Below, piece by piece: positions 1 through 5,335 of a DNA stretch of 6,738 nt. Origin of the DNA: RUG626 sp051866775 (lineage in GTDB: Bacteria; Bacillota; Clostridia; Oscillospirales; Oscillospiraceae); assembly GCA_051866775.1 (NCBI GenBank), contig JBJDXR010000037.1:1-6738 (forward strand), written 5' to 3'. The notes under the pieces are model-generated. The model was not told the DNA's origin. It saw only the letters and a list, made by a program, of their open reading frames with translations, and made no database searches. Within the stretch, counting starts at the first letter, position 1, and every line of letters starts with the position of its first letter. The position numbers and the translations under genes are program-made.

Positions 1-3
1 ATC

Positions 4-32
4 ATATTACCATATCTCCCTGCTCGTTTCAA
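4..32 (-). promoter_or_regulatory. Divergent sigma-A-type promoter at left edge
   Basis: On the minus strand, TTGAAA (27-32) and TAATAT (4-9) are separated by exactly 17 bases, and TGG directly precedes the -10 (extended -10). Transcription would run left, out of the window, starting just beyond position 1. This suggests a divergent gene upstream of alaS that cannot be seen here. The call rests only on consensus match and spacing. Confidence 0.5.
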
Positions 33-101
33 TGATTGGTAAAAGTGCCGAAGTTTAGGCCACCAACATTTTAAGTTAATTGCGACGGCGGATAACAGCA
101 C

Positions 102-130
102 TTGACAAGCTCTAAAAAAACAGCTACAAT
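102..130 (+). promoter_or_regulatory. Promoter of the alaS T-box leader
   Basis: TTGACA (102-107) and TACAAT (125-130) lie 17 bases apart, a near-perfect housekeeping promoter. Initiation is expected at about 137-141, just before the conserved start of T-box stem I. Positions 33-101 upstream hold nothing I recognise. Confidence 0.85.
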
Positions 131-136
131 ACCATT

Positions 137-352
137 TGGCGATGACGAAAAGAGCCATTTTGCGCGGCCTTCAGAGAGGGAGAAAAGGTGAAAGCTCCCG
201 GCAGTGCGCTTCTTGGCAGCCGCTTCCGAGCCTTCCGGTGATAAGCCGGACGTATGCCGGCGTTAACGGTTCCATGAGATGTGCTTTGTGCATAATCAGG
301 GTGGTACCGCGGTTGACTCCGCCCCTGTATAAGGGGCGGAGTTTTTATTTTT
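137..352 (+). promoter_or_regulatory. T-box riboswitch (alanine) controlling alaS
   Basis: This is a tRNA-sensing leader: uncharged tRNA-Ala pairs with a specifier codon and, through its free CCA end, with the T-box, stabilising an antiterminator. The hallmark T-box sequence AGGGTGGTACCGCGG is at 298-312. Stem I shows AGAG near 151-154, paired segments 162-165/206-209 and 167-169/200-202, the CAGAGAG bulge region (172-178), and a distal hairpin 178-182/195-199 with a GGTGAAA-type loop. The likely specifier is the alanine codon GCC at 219-221; GCA at 216-218 is an alternative. A small hairpin (279-284/288-293) precedes the T-box. AGGG (298-301) can pair with CCCT (323-326), which excludes the terminator stem. 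The alaS gene directly downstream supports alanine specificity. Confidence 0.95.
316..350 (+). terminator. Intrinsic terminator of the T-box leader
   Basis: A perfect 10-bp GC-rich stem (316-325 with 333-342), a 7-base loop and a T-rich tail to 350 form the default off state of the leader. Its 5' arm overlaps the partner of the T-box AGGG, so terminator and antiterminator are mutually exclusive. Confidence 0.93.
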
Positions 353-393
353 ACGATGTGAATATTTTGTAATTAAACTTTGGAGGAACATAT

Positions 394-3036
394 ATGAAGA
401 AATTTGGACTGAACGAACTGAGAGATATGTATCTCAGATTCTTCGAGAGCAAGGGGCATCTTAGGCTGCCCAGCTTTTCTCTCATCCCGCAGAATGACCC
501 GTCGCTTCTTCTCATAAACGCAGGTATGGCGCCTATGAAGACGTGGTTTACCGGTGAGGAGGAGCCTCCCCGCCGCCGCGTCACCACCTGCCAGAAGTGC
601 ATCCGCACCGGCGATATTGAGAATATCGGCAAGACGGCAAGACACGGTACGTACTTTGAGATGCTGGGCAACTTCTCCTTCGGTGATTATTTTAAGCATG
701 AGGCTATTGCGTGGGCGTGGGAATTCCTCACAAGCCCCGACTGGGTGGGTATTGACCCGGAGCTTCTCTATCCGTCCGTGTATGTGGACGACGACGAGGC
801 CTTTGCTATCTGGCGGGATGAGATAGGCGTCGCGCCGGAGAGAATCTTCCGCTTCGGCAAGGAGGACAACTTCTGGGAGCATGGCTCGGGACCCTGCGGC
901 CCCTGCACGGAGATCTATTTTGACCGAGGCCCGGAGAAGGGCTGCGGAAAGCCGGACTGCACAGTGGGCTGCGACTGCGACCGGTATATCGAGGTTTGGA
1001 ACGTGGTGTTCTCACAGTTTAATAACGACGGCGAGGGCAACTACACGGAGCTTGTGCAGAAGAACATCGACACCGGCATGGGCCTTGAGCGCCTTGCCTG
1101 CGTGTGTCAGGGGGTGGATTCCCTCTTTGATGTGGACACCGTCATGAATATTACGAACAAGGTGTCGGAGATAACAGGCGCGACCTACGGAAAGACCCAC
1201 AAGATGGATGTCTCCCTGCGCATTATAACCGATCATATCAGAAGCGCCACCTTCATGATAGGCGATGGGGTGCTCCCCTCAAACGAGGGACGGGGCTACG
1301 TATTGCGCAGGCTCCTTCGCCGGGCGGCACGCCACGGCAAGCTCCTTGGCGTGGACGAGCCGTTCCTTTATAAGGTCTGCGATACGGTCATCCATGAGAA
1401 CATGAACGCTTATCCAGATCTTAAGGAGAAGCAGGAGTATATCACCAGGGTTATCAAGGTGGAGGAGGAGAACTTTGCAAAGACCATCGATGCGGGCATG
1501 AGGATACTCTCTGACATGATATCCGCCCATAGGAGCATCGGCGAGAGTTCCCTTTCCGGTGATGAGGCATTTAAGCTCTACGACACCTACGGCTTCCCGC
1601 TGGATCTGACGGAGGATATCCTGGAGGATGTGAGTATGACCGCAGATGAGCTGGGCTTCTCCAAGCTCATGGACGAGCAGCGGGAGCGCGCCCGCGCCGC
1701 CCGCGGCGATATGTCCAACGCCTGGCAGGGGCTTGATCTTGGACTTGACAACACGCCCACGGAGTTTTTGGGCTACAACAGTTCCGTGACTGAAGGCAAG
1801 GTGCTGGCCATTGTGGCCGACGGTGAGCTTCGTGATGAAGTCGGAGCGGGAGCGGAGGCCTCCATTGTTCTGGACTGCACCACCATGTATGCCGAGATGG
1901 GCGGTCAGACGGGCGACCACGGTACAATCGAGGGGCTGGACGGCGTATTTAAAGTGACGGATGTTAAAAAGAACAAGGCCGGGAAGTTCCTACACTACGG
2001 CTTTGTCAAGTCCGGCAGCCTGAAGGTCGGCGACGTCACAAAAGTCTCCTATGATGAGGAGCGCCGCCGCGCCATCATGCGCGCCCACAGCGCCACCCAT
2101 CTGCTTCAGGCCGCCCTCCGACAGGTGCTGGGCGACCACGTCCATCAGGCCGGTTCTCTGGTGGAGCCGGACAGGCTGCGCTTTGACTTTACGCACTTCT
2201 CCGCTCTGACCGGGGAGGAGCTGATGCAGATCGGCAGTATCGTAAACCGTGAGATCCTTACCGGAGATCCGGTCACTGTACGGGAAATGCCGATAGCGGA
2301 GGCCAGAAAGCTTGGCGCCCAGGCTTTGTTCGGGGAGAAGTACGGCGAGGTGGTCCGCGTGGTCACCATGGGCGACGGCTTCTCCATAGAGTTCTGCGGC
2401 GGGACCCATGTGGACAATGTGGCCAAGATCGGCCCATTCCGCATCAGCTCCGAAGCGTCCATAGCCTCCGGCGTGCGCAGGATTGAGGCGGTGACGGGCC
2501 TGGAGTTCTTCCGTGAGAATGAGGAGCGCAACCGCGTGCTTATGGCGGCTGCCAATACCCTCAAGTCCTCCCCGTTTGATATGCTTGACAAGATCAAGGG
2601 CAACCTGGATGAGATTCGGAACCTGCGCCATGTGGTGGGAGCTCTTCAGGATAAGCTCCGCGCAGGGGAGATCAGTGACTTTATCGCCTCGGCTAAAAGC
2701 GTTGGGCCGCTTAAGGTCATCACCACCTCCCGCCCGGGTCTTAGCGCGGATGAGCTGCGCCATATGGGCGACGATATCCGCAGCCGTGCTGACAACGTGG
2801 TGGCGGTAATCGCCTCGGTGGACGGAGACAAGATCACCTTCCAGGCCGTATGCGGCAAGGAGGCCGTGGCCGCTGGAATAAAGGCCGGAGATATTATCCG
2901 TCAGGTCACCGCTATCTGCGGCGGCAAGGGCGGCGGCAGGCCCGACTCAGCCATGGGCGGCGGTAAGGACGTGCTTATGCTGGATAACGCCCTGGCGATG
3001 GTGGATAACTTTGTGGCATTGAAGCTTAAAGGCTAA
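394..3036 (+). CDS. alaS: Alanyl-tRNA synthetase (AlaRS)
   Basis: Cytoplasmic class II synthetase that charges tRNA-Ala and hydrolyses mischarged Ser/Gly-tRNA-Ala. At 880 aa it has the normal full length. The aminoacylation domain is at about 1-240, with the motif 2 region (TARHGTYFEMLGNFSFGDYF, 81-100) and motif 3 (DTGMGLERL, about 226-234). A cysteine cluster at C184, C189, C193 and C195 could bind metal and is typical of clostridial enzymes. The editing domain carries the zinc ligands H565, H569 (HSATH), C668 and H672 (CGGTH). The C-terminal DHHA1 domain includes GGKGGGRP (843-850). The ATG follows GGAGG (382-386) by 7 bases. Oddity: the last 74 bases begin a tandem repeat array, and the final Gly and TAA come from or at the edge of the inserted element, so the tail is probably a few residues shorter than the ancestral one. 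Confidence 0.98.
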   Translation: MKKFGLNELRDMYLRFFESKGHLRLPSFSLIPQNDPSLLLINAGMAPMKTWFTGEEEPPRRRVTTCQKCIRTGDIENIGKTARHGTYFEMLGNFSFGDYFKHEAIAWAWEFLTSPDWVGIDPELLYPSVYVDDDEAFAIWRDEIGVAPERIFRFGKEDNFWEHGSGPCGPCTEIYFDRGPEKGCGKPDCTVGCDCDRYIEVWNVVFSQFNNDGEGNYTELVQKNIDTGMGLERLACVCQGVDSLFDVDTVMNITNKVSEITGATYGKTHKMDVSLRIITDHIRSATFMIGDGVLPSNEGRGYVLRRLLRRAARHGKLLGVDEPFLYKVCDTVIHENMNAYPDLKEKQEYITRVIKVEEENFAKTIDAGMRILSDMISAHRSIGESSLSGDEAFKLYDTYGFPLDLTEDILEDVSMTADELGFSKLMDEQRERARAARGDMSNAWQGLDLGLDNTPTEFLGYNSSVTEGKVLAIVADGELRDEVGAGAEASIVLDCTTMYAEMGGQTGDHGTIEGLDGVFKVTDVKKNKAGKFLHYGFVKSGSLKVGDVTKVSYDEERRRAIMRAHSATHLLQAALRQVLGDHVHQAGSLVEPDRLRFDFTHFSALTGEELMQIGSIVNREILTGDPVTVREMPIAEARKLGAQALFGEKYGEVVRVVTMGDGFSIEFCGGTHVDNVAKIGPFRISSEASIASGVRRIEAVTGLEFFRENEERNRVLMAAANTLKSSPFDMLDKIKGNLDEIRNLRHVVGALQDKLRAGEISDFIASAKSVGPLKVITTSRPGLSADELRHMGDDIRSRADNVVAVIASVDGDKITFQAVCGKEAVAAGIKAGDIIRQVTAICGGKGGGRPDSAMGGGKDVLMLDNALAMVDNFVALKLKG

Positions 3037-3181
3037 GCCGCCCAGCGAGCGGGAGCGAGCTGCGCCGGAAGGCGCGTGCAAGCGTTTTGCGGAGCAAAAC
3101 CTTGGCGCAGGCGAATTTACTTCCGCCGAGCAAGTGAAATAGAAAAGGGCCCCCGCCGCGGCAGAAGCCGCGGTGGGAAAC
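3032..3181. repeat. 150-bp hairpin-rich element, copy 1
   Basis: A GC-rich non-coding segment starts immediately after the shared CTTAAAG of the alaS tail. It holds three hairpins: GCGCC/GGCGC with a GGAA loop (3062-3075); GTTTTGC/GCAAAAC (3084-3100), extended by AAG/CTT around a bulge; and an 11-bp stem with an AGAA loop (3152-3162/3167-3177). It supplies the present alaS stop codon (TAA at 3034-3036). No T tract follows the last hairpin on the + strand, but on the minus strand that hairpin is followed by GGGCCCTTTTCT, so it may weakly terminate antisense transcription. It resembles REP/MITE-like intergenic repeats. No transposase and no clear terminal inverted repeats are visible. Confidence 0.75.
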
Positions 3182-3248
3182 CGGCGGTAAGGGCGTGCTT
3201 ATGCTGGATAACGCCCTGGCGATGGTGGATAACTTTGTGGCATTGAAG

Positions 3249-3348
3249 NNNNNNNNNNNNNNNNNNNNNNNNNNNNNNNNNNNNNNNNNNNNNNNNNNNN
3301 NNNNNNNNNNNNNNNNNNNNNNNNNNNNNNNNNNNNNNNNNNNNNNNN
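3249..3348. other. Assembly gap (100 N) inside the tandem array
   Basis: Exactly 100 N, the usual placeholder for a gap of unknown size. The 55 bases before it (3194-3248) are identical to the 55 after it (3349-3403). A real 100-bp gap would break the 224-bp register: the true missing length should be 224k-55 (169, 393 and so on), or -55 if the two contigs simply overlap. Confidence 0.97.
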
Positions 3349-3410
3349 CGTGCTTATGCTGGATAACGCCCTGGCGATGGTGGATAACTTTGTGGCATTG
3401 AAGCTTAAAG

Positions 3411-3560
3411 GCTAAGCCGCCCAGCGAGCGGGAGCGAGCTGCGCCGGAAGGCGCGTGCAAGCGTTTTGCGGAGCAAAACCTTGGCGCAGGCGAATTTACT
3501 TCCGCCGAGCAAGTGAAATAGAAAAGGGCCCCCGCCGCGGCAGAAGCCGCGGTGGGAAAC
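3411..3560. repeat. 150-bp hairpin-rich element, second visible copy
   Basis: By eye this is identical to 3032-3181, with the same three hairpins shifted by 379 bases (the stems start at 3441, 3463 and 3531). It sits between a complete alaS 3'-end copy ending at 3410 and the degenerate copy at 3561-3633. The lack of differences implies recent amplification or ongoing homogenisation. Confidence 0.75.
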
Positions 3561-3650
3561 CGGCGGTAAGGGCGTGCTTATGCTGGATAACGCCCTGGCC
3601 AGGCAGCTAACTTTGAGGCATTGAAGCTTAAAGAAAAGGAGGATAAATAA
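3561..3650 (+). pseudogene. Fossil alaS 3' end before the HIT gene
   Basis: The first 38 bases match the other segment copies. Positions 3599-3608 are substituted and one base shorter, and similarity resumes to 3633 with T>A at 3617. After CTTAAAG, where the other copies enter the element, this copy continues in the old alaS frame as L-K-E-K-E-D-K and TAA at 3648-3650. That TAA shares its last A with the HIT start codon (TAATG). I infer that this is the original alaS terminus, now untranslated. It also carries the HIT ribosome binding site AAGGAGG (3636-3642). Confidence 0.65.
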
Positions 3651-4012
3651 TGTCAGATTCTTTAAACCATAAGGCTGATTGCCTGTTTTGTAAGATAATT
3701 GAGGGTGAGATACCCTCGTCGAAGGTCTATGAGGATGAATTCTGTTTTGCCTTCCGGGATATAAACCCGCAGGCACCGACACATATACTTGTTGTGCCGA
3801 AGGCGCACATTGAGTCCTGTGCGGAAATAACAAATACAAACTCGGCCTTTGTGGGGCATATATTTGAGGCTATACCCAAGATAGCCCGGCAGGAGGGACT
3901 GTCCTCAGGCTTCCGTGTTATATCCAACAGCGGGCATGACGCAGGGCAGACGGTACCGCACCTGCATTTTCACATACTTGCAGGACGTCCGATGGGCGAG
4001 AAGCTTGTATAA
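3650..4012 (+). CDS. HIT-family (histidine triad) protein, Hint-like
   Basis: A small soluble nucleotide-binding protein of 120 aa, the usual size for bacterial HIT proteins. Family members hydrolyse AMP-linked phosphoramidates or related nucleotides; the substrate here is unknown. The C-terminal active site is HLHFHILAG, with the triad H104, H106, H108; by analogy with Hint, H106 would be the nucleophile. The N-terminal CLFCKIIEGEIPSSKVYED is characteristic; C11 and C14, with H53 and H104, could form the zinc site seen in some bacterial members. The start follows AAGGAGG by 7 bases. It probably shares a transcript with alaS, as no promoter is evident between them. AlaRS makes alanyl-adenylate, and Hint enzymes can act on aminoacyl-adenylates, so a functional link is possible but unproven here. 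Confidence 0.93.
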   Translation: MSDSLNHKADCLFCKIIEGEIPSSKVYEDEFCFAFRDINPQAPTHILVVPKAHIESCAEITNTNSAFVGHIFEAIPKIARQEGLSSGFRVISNSGHDAGQTVPHLHFHILAGRPMGEKLV

Positions 4013-4031
4013 TGGTCCAATAATGGGCGGC

Positions 4032-4076
4032 TGTAAAAAGACAAGGTATGATACACTCATACCTTGTTTTTTTACA
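4032..4076. terminator. Bidirectional terminator between HIT and methyltransferase genes
   Basis: A 20-bp stem (4032-4051 with 4057-4076, one G-T wobble) has a 5-base loop. The core 4041-4051/4057-4067 is perfect. A T run (4067-4073) serves the + strand, and the A run 4035-4039 gives a T run on the minus strand. It separates the convergent alaS-HIT unit and the methyltransferase gene. Positions 4077-4169 hold nothing else I can identify. Confidence 0.92.
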
Positions 4077-4169
4077 ATCAGATTCAAATAAACACACTTT
4101 ATGGGTTGAGAATCGTATATGGAAATGGGCCGGTCTAATTGATAAATCTACGTTAGTGTTTAAATATAC

Positions 4170-5057
4170 TCAGCTCTTTTTTACAGCCAAACAGTAGCTC
4201 ACTCCTTTGGGAGCCGCCATATGGTTTTCCGGATGCATTTCATTGTATTTTTTGAAGAACTGTTCTGTAATTTCTTCGCTATCAAGATGCTCATATATCA
4301 AAAACCCGCATTCCTCCAAGAGCTTTTCCAATTCTTCATAGGCATATCTCGCTTTCATTGGTTCATTTGCAGCAGCCGCAAGTGCCCTGTTTTGTTCAGC
4401 TTCATCCCCGCCTCCATACACCGGATAATCAAAAATGATAGCTGAGCCTTCCAAACAAATTGTGCTGATACATTTCAGCAGTTTTTGAAAGGAGTCTTTT
4501 GTCAAATAGTAGCTTATCCCCATGAGACTTCCAAACGAAGTGAGTTTTTCGTCGAATCCATTCTTCTTTAACGCTTTTATCCAGTCGCCTTTTAACAGAT
4601 CACAAGGTATAAGATGATACTCTCCGGTTACCTTCAAATTATTTATTTCTATTCTTTTTACCTTATCCCGGATCATATCCGGCTTATCTAATTCATATAT
4701 TTTGAGACTTTCATTTTTGTTTCTAAATGCAAAGCTGTCATAACCGGCCGCATATATAACATATTGTTTACATCCCAAATAAATGGAGTTGGATAAGGAA
4801 CTTTCACAAAAGGCGCTTCTCGCCAACACGGAGGGCGCCAGATTATGATCTGCTATATACCGTAACGCGTCCTCGCTGCTGCCTTCAAAACCCGGTGTGA
4901 AGAAATGAATTCCTCTGCTCATATTTGAAGAGATCTTTTCATAATCTGAATCCCCTAATAACTGCCCTGCCATATCGTCACGAAAAACCCATTCCGTATT
5001 ATTCCTGAAATGATATGCTCTTGCAAAACAACTTACGAGTGCTGTAATATTCTTCAT
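4170..5057 (-). CDS. SAM-dependent methyltransferase, LCM/COG3315 family
   Basis: A predicted soluble class I methyltransferase of 295 aa, related to leucine carboxyl methyltransferase and polyketide-type O-methyltransferases; its substrate is unknown. The N-terminal ITALVSCFARAYHF fits the family's opening helix. The SAM motif is YVIYAAGYDSFAFR (99-112), where the usual LGAGLDTRAFR reads AAGYDSFAFR. Next come the acidic ribose-binding YELDKP (121-126), CD at 152-153, LMGISYYLT (178-186) and IIFDYP (207-212). The start at 5057 is chosen because GGGGGAG (5065-5071) lies 7 bases upstream; a longer reading frame to 5117 would run through the promoter. The gene is more AT-rich than alaS (spot counts: 25 of 60 G+C at 4201-4260 against 39 of 60 at 2041-2100), so acquisition by transfer is possible. 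It appears to be monocistronic. Confidence 0.85.
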   Translation of the reverse strand: MKNITALVSCFARAYHFRNNTEWVFRDDMAGQLLGDSDYEKISSNMSRGIHFFTPGFEGSSEDALRYIADHNLAPSVLARSAFCESSLSNSIYLGCKQYVIYAAGYDSFAFRNKNESLKIYELDKPDMIRDKVKRIEINNLKVTGEYHLIPCDLLKGDWIKALKKNGFDEKLTSFGSLMGISYYLTKDSFQKLLKCISTICLEGSAIIFDYPVYGGGDEAEQNRALAAAANEPMKARYAYEELEKLLEECGFLIYEHLDSEEITEQFFKKYNEMHPENHMAAPKGVSYCLAVKKS

Positions 5058-5088
5058 TCTGCGTCTCCCCCTATATTGTTCTCTATTC

Positions 5089-5117
5089 TTAATACACCAA
5101 CTTTCGCAGAAGTACAA
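5089..5117 (-). promoter_or_regulatory. Promoter of the methyltransferase gene
   Basis: On the minus strand, TTGTAC (5112-5117) and TATTAA (5089-5094) lie 17 bases apart. Initiation near 5082 leaves a leader of about 25 bases with the GGGGGAG ribosome binding site. This supports the start at 5057. Confidence 0.6.
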
Positions 5118-5120
5118 GAC

Positions 5121-5149
5121 TTGAAAAAATGAGGAAAATGTGGTAATAT
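5121..5149 (+). promoter_or_regulatory. Orphan + strand promoter, back to back with the previous one
   Basis: TTGAAA (5121-5126) and TAATAT (5144-5149) have a 17-base spacer ending in TGG (extended -10). It points away from the methyltransferase promoter towards a stretch with no + strand gene. Initiation would fall near 5156, at the foot of a terminator hairpin. The hexamers and the TGG match the promoter at 4-32. Confidence 0.45.
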
Positions 5150-5156
5150 AGAGCCG

Positions 5157-5185
5157 TCAGAGAAAGAAATTTCTCTGATTTTTTT
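5157..5185 (+). terminator. Intrinsic terminator on + strand with no gene before it
   Basis: A perfect 9-bp stem TCAGAGAAA/TTTCTCTGA (5157-5165/5170-5178) with a GAAA loop is followed by seven T (5179-5185). The T tract is only on the + strand side, so it is oriented rightward although the gene to its left is on the minus strand. It may stop stray transcription, or end a very short RNA from the promoter at 5121-5149. Confidence 0.7.
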
Positions 5186-5237
5186 AGACGCAGCTGATAG
5201 CCTATGTTCAGCTCGCTTTGCCGATAAATGCAGCGAA

Positions 5238-5285
5238 AAAGCCGCCGCAGATTATTGTTATCTGCGGCGGCTTTCTGTTTTTGGA
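5238..5285. terminator. Strong bidirectional terminator after the UroD-like gene
   Basis: A perfect 14-bp stem (5238-5251 with 5261-5274), GC-rich in its upper part, has a 9-base loop. The minus strand reads GGCGGCTTTTTCG, so it ends the UroD-family transcript. The + strand reads CTTTCTGTTTTT, so it could also stop rightward transcripts. Between 5186 and 5237 there are only weak inverted repeats (5192-5197/5208-5213). Confidence 0.88.
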
Positions 5286-5335
5286 TATCCGTCTAATACC
5301 CTGACAGGTATTTATCTGCAGGGCGTAAAGGGTCT

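Larger units (their letters stand above)
2958..3633 (+). repeat. 224-bp tandem array: alaS 3' end plus 150-bp element
   Basis: The unit is a 74-bp alaS 3'-end segment followed by a 150-bp non-coding element. Segment copies are at 2958-3031 (functional alaS end), from 3182 into the gap, from the gap to 3410, and 3561-3633 (degenerate). Complete elements are at 3032-3181 and 3411-3560. The spacing of matched points (2971 to 3195, and 3350 to 3574) is 224 in both pairs. Copies look identical by eye except A2969, which is G at 3193 and 3572, and the diverged last segment. Since 224 is not a multiple of 3, this is not a protein repeat. The 613 bases between the alaS stop and the HIT start hold only this array and the HIT ribosome binding site. 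Copy number is unresolved because of the N gap. Confidence 0.93.

Noticed and set aside
3152..3177. GC-rich hairpin after alaS as a + strand terminator
   Set aside because: It is followed by GAAACCGGCGG with no T tract, so it does not look like an intrinsic terminator for alaS. Only the minus-strand side has a few T.
2958..3633. CRISPR array
   Set aside because: The repeat unit is 224 bp, part of it coding, and contiguous without unique spacers; no cas genes are present.
3026..3839. Two 144-codon minus-strand open frames ending in the same peptide across the repeat array
   Set aside because: They run antisense to alaS, the element and the HIT gene, share their ends only because the element is duplicated, and one crosses the N gap. 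No ribosome binding site or recognisable domain supports them.
5058..5117. Longer start of the methyltransferase (20 extra residues)
   Set aside because: The extension covers the predicted promoter and lacks a ribosome binding site, while 5057 has a good one and matches the family's N-terminus.
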